Assembly: GCA_000611775.1 (NCBI GenBank)
Contig: KK106982.1
Location: 6,194,495-6,258,494 of the forward strand
Reading direction: 5' to 3'
Origin: Umbilicaria muhlenbergii
Lineage: Eukaryota; Ascomycota; Lecanoromycetes; Umbilicariales; Umbilicariaceae
Length of the DNA stretch: 64,000 nucleotides
Shown here piece by piece: positions 50,140-61,152 of the stretch (position 1 is its first letter; every line of letters begins with the position of its first letter). A program made the position numbers and the translations under genes. The notes beneath the pieces are model-generated. The model saw only the letters and a list, made by a program, of their open reading frames with translations. It searched no databases and had not been told where the DNA came from.

Positions 50140-50252
50140 GATTATTCATTAACAGTCAGAGCATGAAGGCAGGTAGAGAGGTGAGAAGAGAGGATGATGA
50201 GTCTCTCTGTATTGAATTTTACTAGTCTATGCCTGCTATACCTGCTAACTAC

Positions 50253-50325
50253 TCATGATTAGTCACCCTGTCCGTATCCTTCACACCCTGTCCCTATCGA
50301 AAGCGCCCTGTCCGTATAAACCCCC
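50253..50325 (-). repeat. Right terminal inverted repeat of the MULE
   Basis: Inverted copy of 8406-8478, followed directly by the second GTCTACATC target duplication at 50326-50334. Unlike the neighbouring transposase region, this repeat keeps its CpG sites, so the hypermutation fades out before the element's edge. Confidence 0.93.
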
Positions 50326-50334
50326 GTCTACATC

Positions 50335-51026
50335 ATTGACCCTGGTTTAACCCTTTAGCTCATGCGAGGATCTGCCCTTATGTAAGAAGACAGCTTCCAG
50401 CGGCAAGGGGTAAACGCTAGAAGCTTGATATCACACCGCCAGATATCAATATTTTCAAAGACAGTCAAGAATGAAGTGATCATCGGTGTTGAATAGAACT
50501 ATAGATTAACTATCAGGGTCCCTACTATTAGACAGCCACACTAAGTGTAAGTTACAGTTCTACACCACAAGTGTTATATTTGAGGCTCACTGATCACACA
50601 ACCAGCTCTTGCTTTGTTTGCCAAAGCAGCACGCTGTTCACATGTCATGATATTGACTGTGTGAAGGTCGCTGATAGTTGAGTCCCTCAAAAAGGTCAAG
50701 TAGGTTGCGTGATTGTGAATAGTAGTCACACGTGTCTCACAAGATATGAACCCTTCAGTTACATTATCTTGGTGAGCACCTTAATGCTTGTTGTATCCTA
50801 ATGTTAAAAACAGTCATTTATCTTAGGGTGACTGTCTTATGGAAGGGACCACTATCAGGGGGGCAGAGGGTCTTCGGGTAAATATTTATGTCTTCCTTGC
50901 AAATGTTTGAATTAAGTCAGTTGAACACTATGAAAGAGCACAGTGAGTTGAACAAGGGCCCCCCTAGCAGTGGTCAGCACAATCTGTGGCAAGTCTAAGG
51001 TGTCATAAAGTCTAGAATAATGGCTG
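50335..51026. other. Host spacer between the giant element and the NLR
   Basis: About 690 bp of non-coding host DNA, the region past the NLR stop codon. It contains no repeats, and its composition returns to normal immediately outside the target duplication. Confidence 0.5.
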
Positions 51027-54000
51027 TTACATTCTGTTGAATTTGTGCGCCGTTGGCTGTCTTTTAGACGAGACCAGGCGGCGCCACCAAGCCTTCAAGC
51101 GGTCGTCCATTCCCGTAGCTGTGGCGGTAGCTTCTACGTTCTTCCGCTGTTCGCACCACACGTTGTTATCATTTTCCGACAAGCCATCCAGCATGCTCTT
51201 CACCTCCGCTACTTCCTTTACGCCATGGCGATCTCCTTCCACGAGCGCAAATATCAACACCTTTTTCGCCTGGGCCCCATTTCCCATGCACCACAGCTGC
51301 CGCGCACAAGCCCAGGCCATGGCGGGCAGCTGCCCGTTATCCTTCCACACTTCCTTCGCCGCGTTGAAACCTTTATGCAGGTACTCTAACCCCTCGCGCT
51401 CGAAGGGAAGGCGCTTGCCAGGCGCGGCGTGGTGGTGGGCAACATAGAGCTCCGAAAGCTGGGCAGAGACAGCGACGTAGTCCCATGTGATCGTCCCGAC
51501 AAGCTGGTCCAATGAGCGCAGCGCTCGGTGCAGGAGGAGCTCCGCGGTTTCGAATTGTTTGGTTACTGCGAGGGTACGAGCGGACCACAGTGCCAGCTCA
51601 CGGAATCCTGTAGAGTTGACCGGGAGTGCGTTGTGGTCTACGGAGAACATGGAGAAAAAGGGCGTGAGCAGAGAACTGGCTTCTTGTGTGCGGTTTTCAC
51701 CCATGAGAAGAGTCATGAGCTCGATAGCTGCTTGGACGCGAAGTGAGACGTTGGGGAACTCCAACGATTGCTTGAAAAGAGCCCTACAGTTCGTTATTGC
51801 CTGTGTTGCTCTGCCTTGAGACGCGAGAGCTCGAATGCGGAGCCTTAACTGCTCAAATTGAATCATGTACAGCACATCAATATGCACGGAGTGTGAATAC
51901 TCGGCCAGGGTTTTTTCAAGGTATGACAGTACCTTTCCAGCCTCCGTGTGCCGTTCAGTCTTTGTCAAGAGGCTCACATACGCAAACCCCTCTTGTTGCT
52001 GTGCTACGCATAGATCAAGGGAAGTGTCTCTTGAGAGAATCTCTATGGCCTGAATGAGTTCCCGTTTCTCAGGAGAGTCTGTGTCCTCAGGAGGATTTGT
52101 ATGTCTGCTCAATGATTCAAGGTACCTGTCGGAGAGGGCCAATTTGATGTTCTTTGAATCCCCGAAATGATTGCATAGAGTGGACTCTGTCATACGAACG
52201 TAGCGAACAAGCCGCTGATCTCCAGCGTGTTCAGCCAACTGTCGTGCTGTTGCCATGTAAATCCGAGCTCGACTAGCCTCAAGCGCAGATATGCCTTTGA
52301 GCTGGTTCGTCGCACGAAGTAACAGATCTGCAGCGAAACCTGCATCTGACCTTGATAAAGTCTGGCGAAACTTTACGCAGTGCTGGTGGCATTCGTCAAT
52401 ATGGCGAAGATCAAGTTGACCACGCCTTATACCATCCAGTAGCTGGTCTTTAGAATACCAAAGGAAGTATCGACGAGGAGTAATATGGTTAACAAGCCTG
52501 ATAGCGCGAAGCGCCCAGTACGACTGCTTTTCGCGAAGGTTCTCTCGTACCCAGTACTGCACCAATGGGTGCATGGACAAGCCTTGAGTATCTAGGCGCC
52601 GTTGGACCAGGGAGAACGACATGATCTCCTGTACTGCGGCATGGAATTCAAAATCATCCCCCACTAGACTGACTTCTTCAGGGCTGAGGCCAGACTCGGA
52701 AGGCTCAACGATATAGTTGAGACAAGCGTCTGGGAAGCGATCGCGATGGGCGGCTCCCAAACTAAGAAAGCCTTTCTGGATATTATCTCGATTGATGAAC
52801 GCAAAAAGTCGAAGCAGATCTGCTGCTCGAGAGTTCCTAGTCTGCAGTCGGTTGAAAGAAAGACTCCACGTAGTATAGGCTGTCTTGTCGTATTCTGACG
52901 AACCACTGTAAAAGTCGAGTAGTTGAGATTTAGATCGTTCGAAGATCTCCAGGTATTGCGCTGCATCAATACCGTTCAAGAAGATATAAGCACCAGCCAG
53001 ATCAATAGCCAATGCAAGGTAGCCCACTGCATGTGCAATCCTCATCACATCCTCGACCTGATCATCATTGCTTGATAGGTGAGATCGTTGGCGTAGAAAT
53101 TGAACAGCCTCATCGGCGTCCATTTGTCCTATCTCGATGCCTTCGCCAAAAGCTGTGGTTCTAGAGTCACGACTTGTGATCAATATACTGCCATGGTCGG
53201 TAGTAGGGAACCAGCTCTCCAGCTTTATCTTATCAAGGTCATCAGCATTGTCGAACACGAGAAGCCACTTCTGATGCTCCATTAACCACTGCTTCACGGC
53301 CAAGCATGCAGACTCCTGCGTCAAATCCTTGCCAAGTTTGAGGACGTTACTCAGGTTGGCATATTCGAGCAAAAGAGTTTGGCTATTGGCGGCTGATACC
53401 CACAATACAGCATCATATACATCTCCGCATTCATAGCAGTGGCGGAGCGCCGCCTGGCTTTTCCCCGATCCTCCTAAGCCCCATAGAGATAGACGACGCT
53501 GGTTCTTGCTTGGAGCAAGTCTTTGTCTAATGTGGTCAAGAATCTGCCGGCGTCCACAGAAATATGGATTTGCGGTAAATGGCACGTGGAACCAAGCCTT
53601 CTGAGCTTGAGCTTGGGGAACTATTGGACTCGTTAGTAAAACATAAGACATGAACACCTGTTGTTACTGACATGTGTTGAATATATTGCTGCATTTGTCA
53701 ATCCCTTGCCGTACAAGACGATCAATTCTCTTGGCCACTATAAAGAAGTGTGGGTCTTCCTGGCTCGAGAATCGGCACATTTCGCGGTGATTCAAATCTA
53801 GCGGGACTACCTCTTCATCCGGAATTTCTAGGAGAGATGAGCTCTTTTCCACAACCTGAAAAGTCCATAATCAGTTCGTGTTCACAGAATGCCGATCCTT
53901 CCTATCTGCAGATTAGTGGGGTAACAAGACTGACCAGTCGGCCAAGCGGAGCAAGTTCTCTGCCCTCATAAAAGCTGATGATGTCATAATTCGATGCAAT

Positions 54001-54820
54001 GCTTCGAAAGTTCGCTGATATTTCTGCCAACGTGTCGGAATTATGCTTCAAGACTTTCAGGAATTGTCTCCTTGTTTTGACGAACATAGCGGAGGCTACT
54101 CGGGCAGCAATAAGCCCCCAGTCCGCAACGTTTGATCCTCGGTGCGGAGTTCCAAAGAAGATCTAGCTGTCCGTCAGCCATGCTTGATGGGATGGCAACC
54201 TTCCCTTGGCATACGATCCCAGTGGTTGCCTTCTTGATAGCCACATATTTCTGGTCGGTGAAGGCCATGCATAGCGCCTGCTTCAGAACAATCCCTCCCA
54301 AGCTATGAGCAATAAATAGAATCGGTTGTCGTTGCTCCTGTATTCAAAGCGTTTGTGAGTTCAGTAACTTTGACCCTTTAGGTCACGGAACTGACCAACC
54401 TCTTCTGTCTCTCTGCGATCCATTAAATAAGCGAGCAGCGATGCTGCATTGTCTCTGATACCTAGCCTGGTCGTGCTTCTGAGTATGTTGGCATCGTAGC
54501 CGAAACTGAAGACTTGGAGACCTGAGACTGCACCGGGAAGAAGGTCTCGAAGCCATAAGATGTCTGTATCTGCGCTAGTCCTTGATATTATGTCCCCAGT
54601 GAATGCAATGAACGGGGATGACGAGGATCTAATTTACTCACCATGTTTTGAAAGCATGACCGTTAAGGCCATGTATAGCCACAATACTTAAGACGGAGTC
54701 AGAAAAAGTTCCTAATCGAAAAAGGTCTGGCCAGGCTTACGTTGCGCGAGGTCTCTCTTCGACTCCATGAGTCTCGTTCAGTCTGAACAGCCCTATCGGA
54801 TGACTATTGCCCTGAGGCAT
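51027..54820 (-). CDS. Fungal NLR: lipase-like domain, NB-ARC, helical-repeat C-terminus
   Basis: Seven exons on the minus strand: 54741-54820, 54642-54686, 54400-54580, 54215-54337, 53935-54162, 53672-53855 and 51027-53620. They join in frame to 1144 residues. The introns are short GT-AG; the last has a TACTAAC branch site. Residues about 28-155 form an alpha/beta-hydrolase (DUF676-like) part: IHGLNGH at 31-37, the nucleophile elbow AHSLGG with Ser114, and FFGTPHRGS at 145-153. NB-ARC follows, with P-loop GLGGSGKS at 328-335, Walker B LLVFDNADD near 400 and GSILITSRD. The C-terminal 500 residues are helical and TPR-like. Such STAND proteins sense non-self and trigger incompatibility or cell-death responses in filamentous fungi; the lipase-like end would be the effector part. 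The long open frame seems to begin further upstream at 53657, but that ATG lies in an intron. All key motifs appear intact. Confidence 0.88.
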
Positions 54821-56234
54821 AGTTGAGCCGAACTGCCGGAGGTTAAGCCACTGCTTGACCTAAGCAACCACTGGAAGTGTCTTGACGGGCGAACGTTCCT
54901 GAAAGATAGAATATCTTGTGTATATTAGGTAGTAAGTGCAAAGAGCCCGTTCACGATTGCAATTTGCCCATGCACCTAGATGACACGTCATCCACCGCAA
55001 CTAGTTATATTACATGTAGCCAGCCTTAGACTCAAAACGGAGCGTCGTGCATCTCAACCTCAAGCATAAGGTATAACTGGGCAATTATACGGTCCATTCA
55101 CCAGGCATCTCGGCTAATGCAGCACGATTGAGAGGGCTGCCTTACACATGTTCTCCTGCCCCAGTATATCACATGACTTGTTGCGCAGCTACCACTCTTC
55201 CTGTTGTAATGGAACGATTATTTAGAGGCCAAATAAATGTATTGTATCTGCCTAAATATCGCCCAAATGATATAAATGAACGTGAGGAAGAAAGCAGAAA
55301 CTCGAGGCTTTCGAGCCGTTAATATACATGTTAAGGAGCTTTTCGCTAAGCCAAAACATACGTACACCCATGACGTGACTGCTTCTCTTGCTAGGAACCC
55401 CTGCCCTAAACCCCTGCCCCAATGACGTCTGCTCGGCGGCGAATCGGCGAAATTCAACACTTCCTTTCCATTCTAAAAGCAGGAGGAATGGCAGGGCTGC
55501 AAGGAGCAGAACCTCAGGCAGAACTCTATAGCAGCGCTCAGAAATGCTGCAATGGAACAGTTTGACAACGGGGCAAATGGAGGAGATGAGATTGAAAATG
55601 CGACGCTGAGAGAAATTGCAAAAGATCAAGATGAAACTGACAAGAATGAAGTAGGTGGTAGAACGGTGTTTGTATTTGTAATGAGGCTGTGAGTGATGTT
55701 GACTTGCATGATCAGTTTCAGCCTCAGATGAAAATGAAGATCAGACTGAAACAGCAATTGTCCTCTGTGATTCTGTAGCAATACATAGACCTGTCACTGA
55801 GGGAGTAAGCAATGTGTTGATCCTCATTGAGTACGATGCTAACACATTCTGATGCTTATCAAGTGTGGTCAGTACAGCTGACTCAATGGACGAGTTCTAG
55901 ACGCTATAACACAGGTTATTGCTCACACGACTTTTTCCTTGGAATAGCCTGAAGCCTTGCATATTCTATTTACCTGGCATTGAGGAGGTATTCCCGTATT
56001 TGAGCGACTAATGGATATGCCAGTGAACATGAACTTAAATTATCGTTGACAGCAGTCTGTTACAGGAAGAATGTCATGACAGCACGCGGCCTTTTAACGT
56101 TAAGCCGTAGCGAGGAGAGAAGTACGGGAATTATTAGAGTGAGTCCCCGCAATTATCGGGCCTTAGCCATTCTACAAAACCAGATACAACAAAGAATGGC
56201 CACTTGCCAGATGGCTGCCTAAACCACACCAACC
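54821..56234. other. Gene-free spacer
   Basis: No supported gene. A moderately AT-rich stretch at about 55400-55900 contains short open frames (one of 47 codons from an ATG at 55421) without domains; it might be an old gene or transposon remnant. The 5' region of the NLR occupies the left part and the leader of the next gene the right part. Confidence 0.35.
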
Positions 56235-56917
56235 ATGACCTCGGAAATCTACCGCAAAGTCGGCCGCGGCGGCGCCGGCAACTACTACACCCAACAAGAC
56301 ATCGAAGCCACGACCAAAAGCACGACCGAGGTATGACCGCCTCCCCCCGCCTGCTTCCCTCAACCCACCCGCCATCCACAACGCCTCACCCGCCCCCCAC
56401 CCCCACTAACCCTCCTCACTCCCAGGACCTCGAAGAGCAACCCATCTCCACCCCTCTCCCCCCCACCACCACCACCGATTCCACCTCCCCCTCCACCACC
56501 ACCACCACCGATTCCCAATCGCAACCCCCCCCACAACCCTACGCGCACTCCGGCCGCGGCGGCGCCGGCAACTTCTTCTCCCCCACCGACCTCCTCCAAA
56601 ACGGCACCTTCGCCGGCACTACCCCCTCAGACGCCACCGCTGCGCCCCCGAGTATAAATGACGCGCGCGGGGGGAAGGAGAAAGATGACTCGCGCGGCGG
56701 GAGGGAAAAAGAGATAGTGAAGGAGGTGGGGTATTTTGGGAGGGGGGGTGCGGGGAATCTGAGGGGTGTGACTTGGGAGGGGGAAGAGGGGAAAGCGAAG
56801 GAAGACGGGGGGGGAGGGAGAGGGTTCAGGGAGGATGTGGTGAGGGATGTGGAGATGGGGTTGAGGGAGCCGGAGAGGGCGTATTTGGGGGGGGAGAGGG
56901 GAGGGGGGTGGGATTGA
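56235..56917 (+). CDS. DUF3602 / PAR32-like protein with GRGGAGN repeats
   Basis: Exons 56235-56330 and 56426-56917 (intron 95 nt, GTATGA...CCCAG with a CTAAC branch site) encode 195 residues. The family's hallmark GRGGAGN occurs three times, at residues 10-16, 75-81 and 137-143. The rest is low-complexity: Pro/Thr/Ser-rich at 38-70 and charged Gly-rich at the end, so the protein is probably disordered. The yeast relative Par32 is a TORC1/Npr1-regulated phosphoprotein that inhibits ammonium transporters; transferring that role here is inference. The ATG was chosen because it sits directly before the conserved first motif. The exons have strong strand asymmetry (C-rich first, G-rich second), which produces long shadow frames on the other strand. 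Confidence 0.85.
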
Positions 56918-58337
56918 GTGGGAGTTGGATTGGAGGGGGTAGTTGGATTGGGGGGGAGTTGGTGATACCCGTTGTTTTTGGGGGCAGAGCGGAAGTGTTG
57001 TTCTACGTGTGCTGTTTGCACGCGATATAAGAATAGTAAATATCTACTGTTGCGTGGTGGTAGGCGTGGTAGGGCCGTTTTGGGGTCCCGTTCATAAGAC
57101 AGACAGCGGCGTGTGAGCTACTCAATAGTCGGACTCAGTTTATGATGGCTGAAAGAGATTGGAACGTCACTATGTTACAGCTGCTCAGGAGCTAACAAGT
57201 CGTATCAGTTGACAGCTTATTCAGGCAATAATCAGATATGACAGAGGGTCTTCATGTCGTTGTTCAAACATTTTTTGTGAAACAATGAAACGAGTTATAG
57301 GAACACTAGGGAAGAGCACATTGAATCAAGATTGAGGCGCCCCTCAGATTCATGAGAAAAAACATAAACTGGAAGTGGCTAGTGGCTAGTTTCTGTTAGT
57401 TTACACGCCGCTGGCTGCCTTACCTTACAGACGGGAACCTGTTTTGGTGGTATCTTGGACTGCCTGCGGACAAGCTTGACCAAGCACGCGTCCACGTCCA
57501 AGGTTCCAAGCCTGAGCAGCCTGTAAAGCTTTCCACAGCCCCCGGGGTTTTAAATAAGCGAAGCGAATTGCCAATCTCAAACAGTGGCTGAGTGGGTCGG
57601 GATTGGGAGAGAGTCGTCATTCGACACAATGTGCACACGTATTTTATATGGAGTACTTGTATGGTAAAGCAAGAGATAGGAGAGTCGAGAAATCCATCTT
57701 ACCGGTGATCTGTACCTTGTTAGGAGTAATTTCACATGTCTATTTTGGTCCCACTGTCAGTATCTGTGCGTGGATCATGCGTGCGGTGTGCTTGATCTTT
57801 GCTTGCCAGCGAGGCAAGCTGCCAGCCAGGCAAGCTGCCAGCCTGCCCGGTTGGAAGGAAAGGGGTGCGTGCATGCACGTTTGGCGCACGCGTGGAGCTT
57901 CGCGCGCCCCCGGCTAATGCCGCTAATCTTAGTCGAGGCTTCCCAATCTGCCAGCCACACGCTGGAACAGCCCGAGTGCAGTTGCCACGCCAGTGCCCAT
58001 CGCCAATCTTCCCCCGCAAGATTTCCAACCTCCATCCCGTCTACTCGTCCTCGTACCCGTCCTCGTCCCACTCGTCTGGACTGGTGCGATACCAGGCGAA
58101 CCATCACCTCTCATAGAGCATAGAGACACGTTGGACCAACAGTAACACAATGGAGTCGCGAAAACTCTGATGTGCCTCGATTGTTCTCTCGGCTTCGCGA
58201 GGCATTGAAACGGGCATTATTGGCTCTTGCCTTGCCGCACTTGGCATCCACGGCTCACTGCACCGCACACTTGGCTTCAACATCGCGACTCTCCATTCCA
58301 ACGATTTCATGCTCCCGCTCTTTGATCGCTATTCATA
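56918..58337. other. Gene-free spacer upstream of palI
   Basis: No supported gene. At about 57808-57845 a 16-bp word (GGCAAGCTGCCAGCC and variants) is repeated in tandem. The last 200 bp form the promoter and leader of palI. The several short frames around 57.7-58.1 kb overlap on both strands and are not convincing. Confidence 0.4.
58240..58275 (-). promoter_or_regulatory. Two PacC-type sites upstream of palI
   Basis: CTTGGC (GCCAAG on the minus strand, consensus GCCARG) occurs at 58240-58245 and 58270-58275, 63-98 bp before the palI start. PacC is the transcription factor at the end of the Pal pathway, so feedback control is possible. Six-base words occur by chance, so this is tentative. 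Confidence 0.3.
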
Positions 58338-61152
58338 ATGTTACGGCCGGCGACTCCCCTGTCGGTGCTGCTCCTCGTCGCTTTCGTCCTGCTTCTCCTA
58401 TCCGTCATTTCGACCCCCATTGTCAAGGCGATACCCCTTGCTACCTACGACGGCATTGACTTTGGTGTCTTTGGATACTGCAAAGCGAGTGTGTGCAGCG
58501 GGATCAGAGTTGGCTACACTACTGGTACGTGGAAAGGCGCTTGAAGATGATGGGCAACCGAACACCTGCTGGGAAGGGGCTCAATTCCTCTGTCGTGTCC
58601 GGCATTGGATAACGACTTGCGCCATCTTACCGTTACAGGCAGATGATCAGAGTGTAATCTGTATAATGGGAAGATTGTTATGCTGACTGTTTTGCCCTAC
58701 CTAGATGGCCTGTTTGGAGTCGATAAAAATGACGGAGACTTTACTCTCCCGGCCGCCGCACGCCATTCTCTATCCTCGATACTCGTCGTACATCCTGTCG
58801 CCGCCTTCCTCACCCTCGTGTGCTTCATTCTATCAGCCACTGCACATTTGCATTCTCCCTCTCACTCTCCTCGCTACCTCCTAGCGTTACTGATATTACT
58901 TCTCCCCACTCTATTGATTACCTTATTAGCGTTCCTAGTTGACATATTGCTGTTTGTACCAAACTTGAAATGGGGTGGTTGGATTGTCCTCGCCGCGACG
59001 ATACTCGAAGTGGCCAGTGGGGTGGTGTTGTGCGCGATGCGGAGAACGCTGGTCAGCAGGAAAGCACGAAAGAAGAGGATTGCGGAAAATCCGGAGATGA
59101 ACGGCGAAAACTTCTACAGTCGCCAAGGTGCCGCGAAAGCTGACTCACCACCACCGCTAAACGCGCATCCCATGGCGCCGATGAGTAATGGTGCTCCCGT
59201 TGGAGACAAACTGCCCGCCTTTGCTACCTTTGATGTTGCGCGAGAGCGACGAGAGACGGACGAGGATCGCATTCCACTCAACAACCGAAGCCCCTCAAAC
59301 AAAACCATACCGAGTCCGGGAGGGGTGGAGCCTGGCATGGCCGATGATGGAATGGATCGATACGGCGGACCTATGCGTGGTGGCTCTGGAGGAATGAGAG
59401 GTGGACGCGGTGGTAGAAGCTATAACGGCCCTCGAGACGAATTCGGAAACCCACTGCCACCATCGGCAGCGTTTGGCATGCGACCGTCTGGTGACCGAAG
59501 GAGAGATCTTTCAGAAACGAGAATGGGAAGTACATATTCTGGTGAAACCTTGAACTCGTACGGATCTCGCGGACGAGGAAGAGGAGGATACCCATCGCGT
59601 GGGAGTTATGGTAGAGGAGGACCATATGGAGGAGGGCCCGGCATGAACGGGAACGGCCGAGGTATACCGATGGGGCCATTGGCAGCTGGGGCGGGAGCAG
59701 GCATTATAGCGGGGGAGATAATGGATCAACGACAACAGGGACCGCCACCGGGTTACGGGAATGGGTACCCACCTCAAGGAAGAGGAGGTCCAGGACAGTA
59801 CAGCCGAGACCAGTCGCCTGCGCCATATGGAGCAGCAGGTGTCTACGGTAGGAGGCAATCTCCGGGTCCACCATCGGCTCCGGGCTACGGTAGACAACCT
59901 TCACCAGGTCCACCGTCGGCTCCGGGTTACGGCAGACGTCAATCACCTGGACCCCCTTCGGCTCCAGGATACGGCAGGCGCCAATCACCGGGTCCCCCGT
60001 CGTCTCCTGGAGGTTATACGTATGGAGAGAGACGAGCTTCGCCAGGGCCACCTAGTATGCAGAGGTACCGCGGTGAATCGCCGCCTCCACCTATACCAAT
60101 GACTTTCCCTAATGATGAACCCCCCATTGGACAGGCCATCGAGATGGATGCAACCACAGGGAGTCCGTCCCAGACGCCAGCTTGGGGCCCAGGTACTCAA
60201 CTACGCGACAGTGACAGCGACGTGCAGGGGCTCGTAGGACTTCAACAGGGTCTTCAGCAACATCGAGGTGCAAGTCCCCTACGGCAAGACCCACTACCCA
60301 TGAGTCCCTCGAGCACCTACAGTGTTCAGCAAGAGTAAATTCTCCCACCTCATCTACCATTCTTATCTCACTAACCTTCTCCCCAGCACATACGTTCCCC
60401 CCCGTACCGCCTGGGTCGGAACCGCCGCCCGCACCGCCACCCCACCACTCAACCCCCAACAACCCCTCGACTCCATCCGTCAATCCCCCGTCGAACTCCC
60501 CTCCACCACGCACCAACCCCCCTCCGCCCATCACAACCGCGCCAACTCCAGCGACATCTACTACGAAGACGTCGACCCCCGCTTCGCCGCCCCTGACCCC
60601 ACCCCCGCTCCACCCCGCGCCACCAACAACAACCTCCCCAGTCCCCTTCTCCCGGGCCACATCCCACGCACCCTCGATATCCAACAGCCCCTCGACTTCA
60701 ACCCCACTCCTCCCAACGGCGACCCTTCGCCTCCTCCACCCGCCGCGAGTCACAACCACAACAACAACAACGTCAACCCCGCCGCCCACCTCGAACCCAG
60801 CTCCTCATACGAGAGCATCCAAGAAGGCGCCCGCAGCCCCGCCGCCAGCGACGCGAGCAATTTCACCAGTATCAGCCAGCGGGGCGTGAATCCCAATTGG
60901 CGCCCTTCTCCGGGTCCTGGGCAGGGGCAGGATGCCTTTGGCGCGTATGGACCGGGGCCGGGCGTAGGCGGGATCCCCAATCGCAGACCGGGAGGGCAGG
61001 GGCAGAGTCGCGATGTGCTGCTGACTTCGAATCCGGACTTTGAGGTGCCGGGTGCGAGGGGGGTGAGGGGACAGGGGATGGGGATGGGGGGGAGGGGACA
61101 GGGGGTGGGGCAGGGGGGGAGTAGGTATCCGGGGGGTGAGGGTGGGAGATGA
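58338..61152 (+). CDS. palI: pH-response regulator PalI/Rim9
   Basis: Exons 58338-58524, 58705-60334 and 60387-61152 give 860 residues. The introns have GTACGT and GTAAAT donors; the second has a CTAAC branch site and is only 52 nt. Four membrane segments of the SUR7/PalI type are visible: about residues 8-30, then after the ...FTLPAAARHSLSSILVVHP segment, a very hydrophobic LLALLILLLPTLLITLLAF helix, and WIVLAATILEVASGVVL. The long cytosolic tail has RGG-type glycine repeats (about 270-340), four copies of a 14-residue GRRQSPGPPSAPGY-type repeat (about 440-505) and the conserved end with SSDIYYEDVDPRF, EGARSP, TSISQRGVNP and a Gly-rich tail. PalI helps place the PalH sensor in the plasma membrane for alkaline-pH signalling to PacC. 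The third exon carries conserved tail motifs, which confirms the second splice; stopping at 60338 would lose them. Confidence 0.92.

Larger units (their letters stand above)
8406..50325 (-). mobile_element. Composite Mutator-like (MULE) DNA transposon, 41.9 kb, full of nested insertions
   Basis: The ends are inverted copies of a 73-bp sequence beginning GGGGGTTTATACGGACAGGG (8406-8478 and, inverted, 50253-50325), with only two mismatches that I count. Immediately outside lies the same 9-bp word GTCTACATC on both sides (8397-8405, 50326-50334). Long terminal repeats with a 9-bp duplication are the signature of the Mutator superfamily, and a MULE transposase relic lies just inside the right end, reading leftwards. 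Subtracting the Gypsy element at 8784-47245 and everything inside it leaves 378 + 3080 = 3458 bp, a normal size for a fungal MULE. The element is thus an autonomous-type MULE inserted in host spacer DNA and later used as a landing site by other elements. The transposase is decayed, so it is not expected to move by itself. Confidence 0.9.

Noticed and set aside
9900-50200. Regional centromere
   Set aside because: AT-rich, mutated transposon DNA can form fungal centromeres, but here the block has the exact ends and target duplication of one insertion between ordinary genes. Chromatin data would be needed to claim more.
9900-50200. Alternative genetic code or mitochondrial DNA insert (many TGA codons)
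   Set aside because: TGA falls at positions for more than one amino acid, the flanking genes use the standard code, and CpG and GG/CC depletion gives a simpler mutational explanation. No mitochondrial genes are present.
8406-50325. Starship-type giant mobile element
   Set aside because: I saw no DUF3435 tyrosine recombinase and no accessory cargo genes. The 73-bp inverted ends, the 9-bp duplication and the transposase relic fit a MULE, and the size is explained by nested elements.
53621-53657. ATG at 53657 as the start of the NB-ARC protein
   Set aside because: It lies inside an intron with TACTAAC and good splice sites. Upstream exons add a conserved hydrolase domain in frame.
60335-60338. 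Stop codon TAA at 60336-60338 as the end of palI
   Set aside because: The preceding GTAAAT is a donor of a 52-nt intron with a CTAAC branch site, and the following exon carries conserved palI tail motifs.
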